Shown in pieces: positions 48,217 through 63,508 of a stretch of DNA of 64,000 nt. Below the pieces are notes generated by a model, which was not told where the DNA came from, made no database searches, and saw nothing but the letters and a program-made list of their open reading frames with translations. Every line of letters starts with the position of its first letter. Position 1 is the first letter of the stretch. The stretch covers positions 53,394 through 117,393 of the forward strand of contig KN880495.1 of assembly GCA_000934385.1 (NCBI GenBank). The letters are read 5' to 3'. Source of the stretch: Cylindrobasidium torrendii FP15055 ss-10 (taxonomy: Eukaryota; Basidiomycota; Agaricomycetes; Agaricales; Physalacriaceae). The translations under genes were made by a program, and so were the position numbers.

Positions 48217-50994
48217 CTAGACGTATACCGCATACGTGCCAATGACCGGCCGATGATCACTCCGCCCCTCCAAATTGCGCATCTGTCTATCGTCTAGCGT
48301 CCGGTACTCCAAGCACACAATATCGCCCTTGCGCCGCACAATCTCTCGTTCTGGGAGCGCCGGCGGCGTCAGTGTCGCCGTGGGCGACTCGACAGGAACA
48401 CCAGACGAGGATGAGAATGGATTCATGAGGAAGCGCCATCTGGGGTGCGCCTGGAAAAAGTCACGCGTCGAGGAGCCTCCACCGGTGGGGTCGGCAATCG
48501 GTGCAGACCGCTCGTATGTGAGCGATGCACGTCGGCTAGGCGGAGAACGGTGGGCAGAGCGTGAGGAGCCCATAGAGGAAGAGCGTTTGAGAAGAGCACC
48601 GTCGTCGGAGGTCTGATTTATGGTGGCTGCCATGTCATCATCGTGAGAGGATTCGATGGAAAGGCCAGTGTGGATAGAGGGAACCTGTTTGGAGTTGACG
48701 GGAGGATAGACAAATCGCGAGAACGGTGCGCCGAGCGGCTGGGTATCGGGGGAAGGCAGAGGAGAATCGTGCGAGATAGTAGACGTGGTGACGAGAGATG
48801 TGTTGCCCGTGGTCGTCGAGCTATACGACTCGCGTCGTATTCGAAGAGGCCTGAGGGCATTAAAGAAGAATTGGCCCACTCTGGACCTCGATCTGGAGGT
48901 ATTGTCGCCGTACAACGCACCACCATCCGGCTCAGGCTCGACGGTTGTCTTGTAGAGTATACGGTCACACCTGGGACGAGTGAGTACAGCCAAATTGTGA
49001 CCCAGGACAGTACTCACCAACTGGGCACACGTTTCTTATGAGACGAGTCGTACACGCCCCGGTTGGAATCCATTGTATAGTCTTCCTCCTCACTAGGAGC
49101 AGTCGTGGCAACTGATTTTGAAGAACTTGACCGCATCACCGGAGGAGCCGGAGGCCGGAGGAAGTTGCCATCCATACTCCTCTCGCTAACGTCCACGCTT
49201 CTTTCGCCCACATCCAAACTGTTTTCGCTCGCCATTGTACTATTTTCTCGGATAGCGCTGTCCAGGCGACGCTGGCCGTCTAGAGAATTGGCGCGGTCGT
49301 CTTCGATCGTGATTCTTGTCTCTGAGTCGTCGGATTCCATACGGAAGTCACCAACAGACTTAGTTCTGAGTTGTCGGCCCTTGTGTTGCCGTGAAAGCCA
49401 CTTCGATGGCGAAGGCGGCTGTCCAGCAATGGGAGAAGACACAATCGAAATCCACTTTGCCTTAGCTTTGTTGACTGCTATGGAAAGCGAAATCTTGCTA
49501 CCAGGAGTGGTGGGGTGCGAGGGCGAAGAGGAGTCAAAGAATTCTTCGTCGGGATCTGTGGCCGCACGCGAGTGTGTAGAAGCGTAGGCAGATGACATGA
49601 CGGACATGGATTCTCCTTGATTGTCATCGTCGTCGTCGCCTTCATAATCGCCTTCATGGTCATCCTGATCCCTCTCCTCAACCTCTGTCAGACGATGGGC
49701 GCGTTCTTGGCTTCGCCATCTATCTAACCGGGAGCCCCGCTTCGGGCGTTTCAATGTTCGAAGGACGTCGTATTTGAAAGTTGGAGGGAAATCAATGAGG
49801 GCCTCAGTGAAACCATCGAACTCCTTGGTGTCTCGCATTATTTCAAGGAGTTGGTCAAATGTCAGAGCCTGTGCGTAGTCCGCCCGTGAGATCAGCCAGT
49901 CCGCATGGAGGCGGGATATGTTCAGGCGGAAGTTGAGGTCTCCGAATAAGAACGAGTAATCAAACTTGTCGGTGAGGTCTTCCGACATTAGTCGCGGGTC
50001 ATCGTGCTGCAAAAAGTCATCCACAGCAAGCTCGGACTGCTCAAATTTAGCCAGCTGAATGGGGAACAAGAATAGCAAGCTCACTTTAATTTTGGATAGA
50101 TTGGCCAGTCGATGGCTGACTTTGCCCTCATGGGCTGCGAGATGGCAATTCATGAACAGAAAGGTGGAGTTGTGAATCTTGAGGCTGATGCCGACACCAC
50201 CTTTGTTGCCCACACGCCCGCCAATGAGGCCGGCAGTGACTGCAGAGCGCGAGGTACCCTCAACAAAAGAGCGAACGTCGCGGTGGACGTAGATAGCCAG
50301 ATAGATGCCCATGAGCCGCTCCTTGACAAGTAGCTGGTAGGGGCCCTTCTTTTCCTTGAGAGAGATGCGTGGGGATAGCGGTTTTGGGGAGCTGATTTCA
50401 GGGGTGGCGGAGGGGGGTGTAGGAGCCCGGCGGGAACTGCACGCGCCGGCATGTGACAACCAGTCTTCTACCATGGCTGTCCAACCTGAGAGAGCGTCGT
50501 GGGGGACATCATCATGCTTCTTGGAGCGAATAGATTCGGCCTTGTCCTTTTCGGCAATGACCTCTTTATCCTTGGTATCGAGTAGCTTGAATCCTGCACC
50601 AATGCCCATTGGAATGCCTGCATGAAAGGTCAAAAATGGCTGGGAGGGTGCTTGCATGAAGGGGCGCACCAGATAGTGAAGGACATTCTTGGCCGGCACT
50701 GATGAATGCGTGAGTACAGTACAATGATGTATGACATGGCGGACTGACACAACGACGAGGTGGTAAGGGTGCGCTTCGCCATTAGGAAATTCGGGAAAGG
50801 AGGTGGGCGGCTCATGTGGGGGCGTGTAAAACGGCACCTTGCCGAATAGCTCTTCGATGTTGCCCTGTATGAATTAGCAAAGAGCGCTGGCTGGGCGCAC
50901 GTTGACGCACCTTCGGGACCGAGTCGTGCATATTCCAAGTGAGGATGCGAACTTTGAGGGCCTTGGCTGCTGGTGGGCGAGGTGGTTGTGCCAT
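48217..50994 (-). CDS. inositol polyphosphate 5-phosphatase with large inserts
   Basis: Phosphoinositide 5-phosphatase of the EEP fold, removing the 5-phosphate from PI(4,5)P2 or related lipids. It starts MAQPPRPPAAKALKVRILTW with the conserved TWN(M). Catalytic blocks in order: YLAIYVHRDVRSFVEG, GGRVGNKGGVGISLKIHNST, MNCHLAAHEGKVSHRLANL, DYSFLFGDLNFRLNIS, FPPTFKYD, RVPSWCDRIL and RSDHRPVIGTYAVYV at the C-terminus. All active-site motifs are intact. Between FKYD and RVPSWCDR there is an insert of about 230 residues, acidic then Ser-rich. A second, about 210 residues and Ser/Pro-rich, lies between CDRIL and SDHRPV. These loops are normally about 15-30 residues. No SAC, SH2 or C2 domain is seen. 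It is divergent from VPS34. Confidence 0.9.
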
Positions 50995-51316
50995 CTCTGG
51001 GCCAATGGGGGATGGGTCACAGGTGGATGCGTGTGGACTGTGCGGGAGTAGATTATGGAGACGAGTGACAAGCGCTGGAGCGGAGGTAAGCTCGAGGAAG
51101 GCAGGTGAACAAGGGACGCACGGGTCCTGGAGGCAGACATATCACAGATCCATGGAAAGATAGGGTACTGGCGGTGGTGGTGGTGGTGGTCGGGTATTTG
51201 AAAAGCGCGGGTATTCAGAACGCCTCAGGTGGCCTCGGCGGTGGCAGTGTTCAGCAGTTGGACGTCATGGAAGTCGTGAACAAGATGGATCGGCATTTGC
51301 CGCACACACCTTTGCC
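50995..51316. promoter_or_regulatory. bidirectional promoter, 5-phosphatase (-) / VPS34 (+)
   Basis: 322 bp separate the two start codons. No other gene lies between them. Contains a (GGT)n-like run near 51172-51190. Confidence 0.5.
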
Positions 51317-54233
<2,917 letters not shown>

Positions 54234-54595
54234 TACGTAGGGTAAATTGGATACATGCTGATTCTGGGATGGTCAATGTCATGCTAACCAGCCCTACTGA
54301 CACTTGCACCACTGTATCGCGTCAACAAGCGGGGGTCGTTGCCATTCCCTCCTCTCTGGATAGTACATTGACCTTTCCATTGCATTTGTGTCGACGTTTG
54401 TGAATAGGCTGTCGTACGTAGCTTCTAAAAAGCTTCTAAGTGCCAAAGAATACAGAATATAAATACACTAGATAATGTTTCTCTAAAATAGCAGCAACTA
54501 TAACTTAGTACCCTTGAAGTTGAATGATGTAAATGATAGCATGTTCATGACAGAAAGCAAATAACGAGCGGAGGGAGAGTCAGTAGGGGGAGGAG
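54234..54595. other. convergent 3' flank, no gene seen
   Basis: Between the stops of VPS34 and the J-domain gene. AT-rich around 54420-54540. No ORF is supported. Confidence 0.6.
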
Positions 54596-55774
54596 CTACA
54601 TCATCTTTTCCATCTTCTCCAAAGCGACGTCCACGCCTCGGATGAGTAGTGTTACTTTGCTCGGAAGAAGTGGCTTCCCTGCGTCGTCGTCCGCTTGTGT
54701 GCCGTACTCGATGTTCTGTTCTGCTATTGCCTTCTCGACCGCTATCGGCAGGCGGAGGGTGATGCGCGTGAGTTGTATTGTCAACCGCGAACGGCCGAAG
54801 AGATCAAAGTAAGAGAGCTGGCGAAGTGCGTGTTGCACCTCCAGTATCCGTGTCAGTTCGCTATGTAGTGCGTATATGCACGTCCGACATGCTAAACAAC
54901 CGAGGGTCAGTGATTTGAACAAAACAACCTCAGGTTAAGACATACTTAGCGCTCTTTGTCGTATCCGTTGTAGGGTAGTGAGTACGGAGTTTATCCCATC
55001 CTCTCCCAAACTGAGCGCCGGGTTGAGTTCATTTATTGCTTCTGAAGCAGGAGATGAGGATATTGAAGATGGATAGAATAGATGGAGGAAAAAAACATAC
55101 TCAACAGTGTTCGAATGACCTCGAGGTCGCCGTCGAGGAAGTCGTTAAAGACGCCGATGATGACGCTCCGGAAAGTCTCTTCTGCATGGCCAGCGGGATG
55201 TGCAGAAAAGACGTCGTATTCCGAAGATGGAGATCGAGCGTCGTAGTTGCGACGGGACGACGGTTTGCTCAGGATATCATAGGCCACGGCAACTTTTTGG
55301 AAGGCCAGAGTGGCGTCGGCTTCGTCAGCGGGGAATTTACTGTTGGCGGTCAGGACGGATTGCCGAACGGGGGTAGTGGACGACGACGCACTCGGGATGG
55401 CAGGCTTTACTTCGCGACAGATACGCTCGCCGAAGAGTGCTCTTATCGAGATGGACAGCCTTGGTAATTCCCAGCACCTTGTACAGGTCGTCGTTCTCCA
55501 GCACCTCTCGCAGAACACTGTAGCGCCGCGTATCACAGGCGGGCGCGGTCGATCGCAATGGCTTGTCATAATGTGCGCCAGCGCCGGCGGAGAGTCCACT
55601 TGCGTCTGTCGTCTTCCAGGTGATGTATTTCCGTTGATAAGTCTCTATTTCTTTATCTTCCTCTTCGTCCACAGGAAGATGGAAGAAATAGGTGCTGGCT
55701 GCAACGCGATCAGCATCTCCTCCGCCTGCTCGTCGTGCTCGCAACGCACCACTGGAGAAATAGTTGGACAGCAT
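54596..55774 (-). CDS. J-domain (DnaJ) protein, function unassigned
   Basis: Hsp70 co-chaperone-like protein. It starts MLSNYFSSGALRARRAGGGD and contains a J domain: NDDLYKVLGITKAVHLDKST, LRRAYLSRSKACHPD, KFPADEADATLAFQKVAVAY, DILSKPSSRRNYD. The HPD motif is completed across an intron (CHP-GA|T-AAA), so the unspliced frame hides it. The C-terminal half (FRSVIIGVFNDFLDGDLEVI, LSLGEDGINSVLTTLQRIR, CRTCIYALHSELTRILEVQH, ITLRLPIAVEKAI) looks helical and is not a known DnaJ C-terminal domain. It ends ALEKMEKMM. I cannot place it in a named J-protein class. Four to five exons. Confidence 0.82.
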
Positions 55775-55892
55775 GTTGGTAATAGCCCGTACTCAGACTT
55801 CACGGGAGTAGAAGAACAAGTCTGAGAAAAGAGCAACCGCACATGGTGGAACTGTGATTTGGTAGGATTGCACGTGAAATTGTAATTTGTAG

Positions 55893-57312
55893 CTAGACAA
55901 GATGCGCCTCGATCGCTTGTGCAAATGGCCGTACTGAACGCCGCACCTCTCCACGGCCGCCCATGCAAGTCAATCGTACCTCCGACTCTTCTTCTTGTCC
56001 CTCCAACGTCGTCAAATTATATCTCCCAAAGGCCCAATTAAGTATTTGAACAACACCCTCAATGCGAATGAATCCCTTCACTCGCCATACATTCTCCTTC
56101 GATAGTCGATTGAGTGCGGCATCCAATGCGTCAGCTGTAATGTCCTTCTTGTTGGAGCTATTTGAATCCACATCCAGTTCGTCGTGTGTTTCTTGATCAC
56201 GAGGATGGCACTTGCAGTTCCGCTGAGCGCCAGCACCTCGGAGGAGGGTGACGGTCTCGACTTCCTCATGATGTGTCGAGTCTTGAGCAGAGACCGTACC
56301 AGGCTCAGAGAAAAGTTTTGTTTCCAAGCCAAAGATGAGGTTTGGGTCTACACCGCCCTCTTTAGGGCACTTGAGCATAGGTGTCGTATCGTTCAGAGTG
56401 TGCAAGTGATCCAGAACGACGTCGAGCTGGAAATATTTCAAACAAAGGTCAAGGGCGTAAAGGGACAGACGCTCACCTGCCGTTCAGACACATGCTCCCA
56501 CTTGTTCTGTGTGCCACTGATTCAGTACCAGCGGTCGAAGACTGAGAAGTAACTCACGATGAGGATGATATCCGTGTAGCTTGATTGCATCTTCGCTGTA
56601 GGCGACGTATCTTCGTATCCCGTGAAATTCTCCGCGTCGACGACAGTGACGATAGCATCTAGTTTGATTTCTCCGGCCGTCTGCCTTTCTAGCTCGCGAA
56701 TCTGGAATGCAAGAGTGGCAGGGAACGCTGAACCTCTATTGAACGGCTTCAGCCCCACAGGTCTAAGCGGAGAGACGGCGAGTCTTACGAGCATTCAATG
56801 ATGATACGGTCCGGGAAGTACTTGTCTGCAAGATTCAGATTTCCGCCGCATGTCAGTTTGGGGCGCAGGAACAAACCTTTGATTTCGAGGATAGCCGTTT
56901 GCATCTGACCAACTAAGACACAACACCTAGAAATGGGGTAAGGTTAACCTGAGCATGCATGTAATAGAGCCCGTACATGCATCCGTTTAGTATCTCAGAA
57001 ACGCCAGCAAGACTGGACTGTTGAGCAAGTTTACTGTCGACTGAGATAGGCGTCGGTGACAGTAGCAGTGGGGCAGCAATACGACCGCAGAAGGGTCATA
57101 GGTCATATACGAGATACCCCTCGACTGCACTGTCTGCAAGCCAACTTGCTGCCGCAATGGGTCGACATACCTTCGACATCACCGTATTCATTCTTAAGCA
57201 ATACGGCTCTATAGCCAGCCGGAAGACGCGGGAGAGTTGAGAGAATAGTGCTTGTTTTCCCAGCGCCAAGAAAGCCTGTGAAAACGGTGATGGGAATGTA
57301 CGGTTTGGACAT
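55893..57312 (-). CDS. CobW/COG0523 GTPase, putative zinc metallochaperone (ZNG1-like)
   Basis: G3E-family P-loop GTPase. It starts MSKPYIPITVFTGFLGAGKT with the P-loop. The metal-binding CxCC motif is in EILNGCMCCVLVGQMQ, followed by RIIIECSGSAFPATLAFQIR. KLDAIVTVVDAENFTGYEDT comes next. G4 is NKWEHVSERQ (NKxE rather than NKxD). A His/Cys-rich, charged insert (THHEEVETV, NCKCHPRDQETHDE) follows. The C-terminal CobW_C-like region is ENVWRVKGFIRIEGVVQILNWAFGRYNLTTL, ending FAQAIEAHLV. Yeast and animal Zng1 deliver zinc to methionine aminopeptidase; whether this protein does is inference. The second intron is about 135 nt. It is divergent from AP-3 beta, 82 bp between start codons. Confidence 0.87.
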
Positions 57313-57394
57313 GGCTGGGCGGAGATGGAAGTCGATCGATACTACTCTCGGATTTGGCCGACGCGCACCCTGCATCCCGCCATCACGTCCAGAG

Positions 57395-59593
57395 ATGGAC
57401 TTGAATGCGATCACCGAGAACGCGACTCGGCTGGGCTCCCGCATCCAAGAATCGCTGTCCGAACGCACGCGAGCCCTCCAGCAGCGTGAAGCCTACTACG
57501 ATGCAGCAGACGAGAAAACACTCAATGTCCGGAAGCAGCTCGACTCAAACTCGGAGCGCGAGAAATTGGCCGCCATGAAGATCCTCATCGCACTCACATC
57601 CAAGGGTCGCAACATGTCCGAGTACTTTGCACCTGTAATCAAGAATGTCGCATCACCCAACCTGGAGCTTCGCAAACTCGTATACATCTTCCTCCTCCGC
57701 TATGCAGAACAAGAGCCAGATCTTGCCCTACTCTCCATCAACACATTCCAGAAGGACCTGGCCGACCCCAATCCATTTATGCGCGCCATGGCGCTTCGCG
57801 TTCTCAGCGGCATTCGCGTCCCAATGATAGCCAACATCGTCCTTATGTCCATAAAGCGCTGTGCAGCCGACATTAGCCCATACGTACGCAAAGTTGCCGC
57901 ACTCGCCATCCCAAAGTGCCTCAGTCTCGATCCTAGTCTACAAGAAAGTCTAGTCGAAGTCATCCTTGGCATGTGGAAAGACCGTTCTCCACTGAGCATT
58001 GGAAGTGTCGTCGTCGCATTCGACGCAGTCTGTCCGACGCGTTTGGATCTCCTGCACAAGCACTTCCGCCGACTATGCAAGTCGTTGGTCGATGTTGACG
58101 AGTGGGGCCAAGTAGACTTGTGTAATCTTCTGCTACGATATGCACGCACTATGCTCGCAAGACCGAAGGATGATGAAGAACTCGACAAGGATTTACAGCT
58201 ACTATTAACGTCTGCTGAGCCCTTGTTCTTCAACAGGAATCCGGCGGTAGTCATTGCAGCCACAAGAGTCATCTTCTATGCCGGCCCACCTTCTTACCAT
58301 CCCAAGATTGTCCAACCCCTGCTCCGTCTTCTGCACATTTCGCCAGAGGTAGAACGCATCGTTCTAGCCTACATTATCGCCTCCAACCCAGTCCTATTCG
58401 CTCCCCATCCTACTCCCTTCTTCATATCTGCCGCCGACCTTCCAGAAACTAGGACATGCAAACTACGTATCTTGCTCGCCATCCTCAATTTCGACAACCA
58501 CCCGACTATACTCAGAGAGCTTGTCGAACAAGAAGCCGTGCATGAAATTGGTCGCTGCGCCCAGAAGGTCCCAGAGTGCACCGACCAGTGTGTCACGGCG
58601 TTGCTAGGAATGCTGGACCGCGGAAACGACCAAGCCGTGGTTGTTCTCAAGAATTTGGTCCCCGAAGCTGTTGCGGAACGTCTTGCAGGTAGACTGTCGG
58701 TGGTGTCGGACCCCAGTGCCCGAGCTACCATCGTTTGGCTCTCGGGCCAGTATGCAGAGGGTACTTCAGCTGTCGATGGACTAGCCCCGCATGCCGCGGA
58801 TGTGCTTCGCCAAATGGCGAAAACGTTCCCGGCGGAGGCGCGCGCGGTGAAGCTGCAGGTTGTGACGATGGCGGCGAAGTTGGCTGTACTGTCGCAAGAC
58901 CCCCGTGTGGGATTGCTTACCCAGTATGTGATGCAGATGGCGAGGTACGACTTGGATTGGGATGTTCGGGATCGGACAAGGATGTTGGTGGGGTTGTTGG
59001 CTGGGTTGGATCCGGCGGCGACTACGGAGCGGGAGGGTGTCATTCTTCGAAGAGCGCAGGTCAAGGTTGTGCTTTTCAATGGAAAGCAGAATGTTGTCGA
59101 AGTTGATGAACCCGGTGCGCTTTGGTCTGCCTGAGTTTTCGTTCTGGCACTGATTGATTTTCCAGTGGATGCAACGATAGGAACATGGAGTGCGATATCG
59201 GGGAAGAAGTCGTTAGAGGATGGGATTCTTCCTGACTGGTTGGAAAATGGGGTCGAGTCCGTTTTGCGGCATTCACCTGAGGATGAGGCGCCGCCTGCAC
59301 CTGCACCTGTTACCTCGATATCAAGTGCGCAGGTGCGTGCCGCGCGTGCTGCAACCAGTGCGCCACCGACATCGGCGCCAACAACGCCGTGGAAGACGCT
59401 GGACTCTTTCTACGATGACGACGAACAAGAGGAAGGACATGGGGAAGAGGACAGTGGATCTGAGGATGAGAGTGGCGAAGAAACTGAGTCGGGGAGCGAG
59501 GAGGACGAAGACGATGGTGATGAAGACGAGTCTACCGAGGAGGAGTCAAGTTCTTCGGTTGTTGATTCGGCACACCATAATCCACGGACGTGA
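57395..59593 (+). CDS. APL6: AP-3 adaptor complex subunit beta
   Basis: Large subunit of the AP-3 coat that sorts cargo from the Golgi/endosome to the vacuole. It starts MDLNAITENATRLGSRIQES and has the adaptin trunk of helical repeats: TLNVRKQLDSNSEREKLAAM, KILIALTSKGRNMSEYFAPV, LELRKLVYIFLLRYAEQEPD, FMRAMALRVLSGIRVPMIA, ISPYVRKVAALAIPKCLSLD. A single intron near 59119-59163 joins VVEVDEPG to VDATIGTWSAISGKKSLEDG. The C-terminus is a Ser/Glu/Asp-rich acidic region (EEDSGSEDESGEETESGSEE), a hallmark of beta3 adaptins. No ear domain is evident, giving about 775 residues. ATG 57395 was preferred to the longer frame (57248), which overlaps the divergent GTPase gene. Confidence 0.93.
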
Positions 59594-59928
59594 TACTGTA
59601 TCATTCTCTCTGTTGTGTAAACGACTAGCTGTTGAAGATTTCGAGCGTGGACCAGTCGATGTATCTAACAGAAGGTGGTATTCTACCAAGAGAATTCCCT
59701 GAGTGATGAAGAGGACCGTTTAGTACTCGGTCGAGCTGTGCCCGGCCAAAGTCTCAGCTTCCCTTGGCTATACAATCCTGATGCAATCCTTTTGACATCG
59801 TCGCTCCCGTCACCTGGGAACCTTACAACATGCGCCTGACATCAGCCAGTTTGTCTTAGCCTTCGCTTGCCGCGGAACGGTGATTCATTCCGCTCTCTCC
59901 TTCTCTCTATCATCACTGACCTTTCTAT
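59594..59928. promoter_or_regulatory. intergenic, CWH43 promoter
   Basis: Between the AP-3 beta stop and the CWH43 start. Pyrimidine-rich just before the ATG. No ORF supported. Confidence 0.5.
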
Positions 59929-62900
59929 ATGCCAACATCAATGCAGCCGCGGACACTGCGGGCATCGTGGCTGGTGCATGCCCACACCTGGCTCGCATAC
60001 GCCGCCTTCAGCAGTGCTCTCCTTGTCGGATGCACACTACACTACAAGAAAATCGTGAAAAACGGGGTCGCTCGGTACCCACAAGAATGGTTTCCTAGTG
60101 TCTCTGCAGCTATCGGCGACTGGTATCCAGAACGCAACATTTTCCAAATCCTCATCGCGCTCACGGCTGGGCCGAGACTTGCTCTGGTTGCACTGCAACA
60201 TTACATTCATGGGAGAACTCCCTTGTCGGACTTTGTGTTCATTGTTGGCCTTCTCCGTACGTTGCTGTGCGGTGGCTGGGTTTTCATAACCTCCAGCGAT
60301 GACCACGATGTGCATGATATCTGTATGATTGGGTACATTGTTTGCAACATTCCATGGATGCTCGGTACTGTGAAGTGCTCTAAGAACGTAGCCGTTCACA
60401 AGGCAAGGTAGAATTCACCCGAACATGCTCTCATTTCGCGCGCTAACTCCATATTTAGGTCGAGGACTGCGACAGCGTATGTGCAACAATTGCGGAACCT
60501 TCAAGGGATTCACTTCTTATACTCACCCACCATCAGTTTCTTTACCACGATAATCCCTCTAGTGTACTTCTATATCCAGCACAAGGTGTACAGAGTCCCC
60601 GGAGGTGCACATATACTCTTGTGCCGTCTATGCGCGCCTCACAAAAAGCCAACAGCATACACCCGATACGCGTTCTTTGAGTGGGGACTCATCTTCCTTG
60701 ATGTATTCTTCGACTCGTATGTAGGACGTGAACTTGAAGATGCCTCCATACAAGTGCGCATCAGGCCTAGCTCTTGTCGGTTGGGAAGCGTCTGACCTCA
60801 AGGCGTATAGATCATCGTCCAATCCTCGCCTGCAGCTTCTACTCTTGTCAAGTCACCAGAACATATTGCCTAGTCATTCATATCTATTTGCTTTCTGTGT
60901 AATGGAAGGCTGATGGAACATTGTAGCGTTGACGAGGAACATTCAGTAAAAGGTCGGCCTGTGTCCGAGTCGAACGGCTATGGAAGTATTAGCCCAAGTA
61001 CCATGGGCAGTACTACCTCAGGCTTTGTCGCAGACATCTACTTATGTGAGTTCTCTGTGCTGGAGCATACCGCCCGGAGTGCTCAAGCCTATGGGCAGCT
61101 TACGTTTTTTGGTCCATATTCACCTCCCTCATACCAACGCTCTTCTACTTTTCCGTATGGGAACTGGGCATCGCCGGACACGAACTAGCATTCCTTGCAG
61201 TACTATCTCCATTCTTACTGTCTCGGATCCCTGATAACAAACTGGTTGACGCCGTATTGCATTTGTTATCCTTTGCGGCGTTGGGAGCCTACGCACTTCC
61301 TCGCCCTCTCTATCGACTACTCGTTGTTACGCCTGCAGCGATGGCGGCGGTTATGGTACAGGCTAGGGCTTGGAGTCGGGACTCGTCGACGTATCAGGCA
61401 ACTGGTAGGTGGAGAGTAAATTGCTGAGAGGTCGAAATTCACGCACTATAGTCACTTCCTTGGGATTCCTCATTGGATCGCTTCTCAAGCATGCGAATCA
61501 CTCCAACAATCCCAGTGCGCATTTCCATTTTCTACATCTAGCATGTACTCAAAATACTAGTCTGGCCATCCGTCAACGCTGATTCGGGAGGGTACAACAG
61601 AACTGGAATTCTACTAGCCCTGGTCGCCCTTATCCAAACGCTCCTTCGCACGTCCACACCTGTGAGCTCCTCCAAATTCTCCGCGCCTGCGCCCAGTGGA
61701 GCACACCAGATCTCCGCCATAAGCGCTGCACTCCCTCTGGGCAGCCTATTCTACATCCTCCATACGTTGTACACTAATACAAGCACCATCATCGCATGCA
61801 CATGGACCGGATACGAAAACGGCTCACCTCGGGGCCCTCTCCCTCATCTGTACGGCGCACTCACACTTCTCTTCCAGTGTGCGGGAATTATCTACGGCAT
61901 GCTTGTCCCTCTGGAGGACCACCTATCTATCCCTCACGCCGCCTTTCTCGTCGCGTACGCGTCCACTAGTCTTTCTGTTTTCTACTATTACCCTGATTGG
62001 GCGGGGTACATCGGTGGACTCTGTTACGGGGCGTTTGCCATGGCCATACTTCCACGAGCTTTGTCGCGCGCCTCTGCAAGTGCGTCGCGCAGAGGTCCGG
62101 CCATCGTTTTTGGATGGGCAATGGTGATATACGTGATGCTGATGCTAGCTGGCGTATGGACCGTCGCCTACGCCTTTGTCCCTGGTGGTGTCTATCTGAG
62201 GGAGCGCACAGATTTGTGGGTCTTCGAACCAGTTAATTATCCTTACACTTATGTTGTTACAGGGTCTATACGGTACATCTCGCCTGTCTTTTGCCGCTGT
62301 TCTGGCCATCTGGGAGGAGTGCCTCCCGCAACAGTGACAGAATAAATGCGACTACGAAGGTCAGAACTATGGTCGTAATGTTTGTGGTTTGCGCACTGGC
62401 GGTAGCCAGCACACTACATCGCTTGCCATCGCATGCCATTCAGCCATTCCGATCTGGTCCACGCATCGTGCGGAGCGGGATCTGGACCATACATTTTGGC
62501 GTCGACAATGCTGGACGAGATAGCCAGAGATCGATCTTACGAGTGGTCAAGTGAGTGGCAATTGCCTTCGAGCGTACCTAACTTACTGGTCCGCAGAGAT
62601 TTGGAGCTCGATGTTATTGGGCTCCTTGAATCTGACGTTCATGTATGTTTGCCATTCGATGCTGTCCCTAAAGTTGACCAGGAGATGCCATAATGCAGCG
62701 CCCTGTATTTGGAAACAGAGACTTGTAGGTCGTCGTTCTCACTGCCGGTTCTTCCTTTGGGTCTCATCCACTTTCAGGACTTCCATACTCGTCGAGGATG
62801 GATATGTGCGTGGAAAGTCAAGCTCTAGAGAGTCGGGACTGACTTTCTGTACTCAGTACGTCGATCTAGGACCTGGGCCAAACGAGCACACATGGGGCGC

Positions 62901-63392
62901 CGCCCTTCTGTCGAAGGCGCGTATACGATACCTCGAGACTTCGACTTACATCTGACATCCAGCAGTTCCCGATAATCAATTCGACGCACTATTTGCTGCC
63001 ATCGCCATACGGAGAGCTCGCACCCGCCATTGAAGCTGTCCTGGACATATTCGGCACTCCAGTGACCGTCGTAGTGTCCCACAATGGACAAGGTAAATTG
63101 AGCGGTCATGAGGCCATGAAAAATTATTCACGCCGATTTAAAGAAGAGGATGCGCTCGATAGGGAGCTTCAAAGCATCGAACTGGCACACATCATGGATG
63201 CATCGCCCCATCCCGTCATCTTCTTGGGTTATATTGTCAGCAAGCCGCACGCCGAACGTCGTAGGTTTCCTTCTTGTCAGTAGCCTTCGGTTGCTCGAGA
63301 CTGAATTATTTCCAGCATCGCCCTACAAAATCCTCGTTGAGGATGGGCGAATGCATGATATCGACATCACACAAAATACACTTTCATTATAA
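59929..63392 (+). CDS. CWH43: CWH43-like GPI-lipid remodelling protein, C-terminus truncated
   Basis: Large membrane protein that in yeast replaces GPI-anchor diacylglycerol with ceramide. The N-terminal PGAP2/FRAG1-like membrane domain is seen in [23 protein letters not shown] and [21 protein letters not shown] second membrane region has [33 protein letters not shown] and [18 protein letters not shown]. The C-terminal phosphatase (EEP)-like domain has [76 protein letters not shown] and [14 protein letters not shown]. The usual next segment (DWDRWCEYI and about 40 more residues) is missing; the frame runs ITQNTLSL then stops. One intron (62917-62965) begins GC. About 14 exons. The gene may be functional or damaged at its 3' end. 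Confidence 0.85.
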
Positions 63393-63483
63393 TTCTGTAT
63401 AATGAAATCAGGGTGCATATCTTGCCGGCAGGTCAATATACGTCCTTGCGGGCAGACGAAGGCTACATATTGATTTCCCAGTA

Positions 63484-63508
63484 CTGTAGCCGCACGTAGG
63501 GATGAAAC
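63484..63508 (+). repeat. left terminal inverted repeat
   Basis: 25 bp, exact reverse complement of 63944-63968. Preceded by TA. Confidence 0.9.

Noticed and set aside
58735..59106. 123-codon frame inside AP-3 beta
   Set aside because: Out-of-frame shadow of the adaptin exon.
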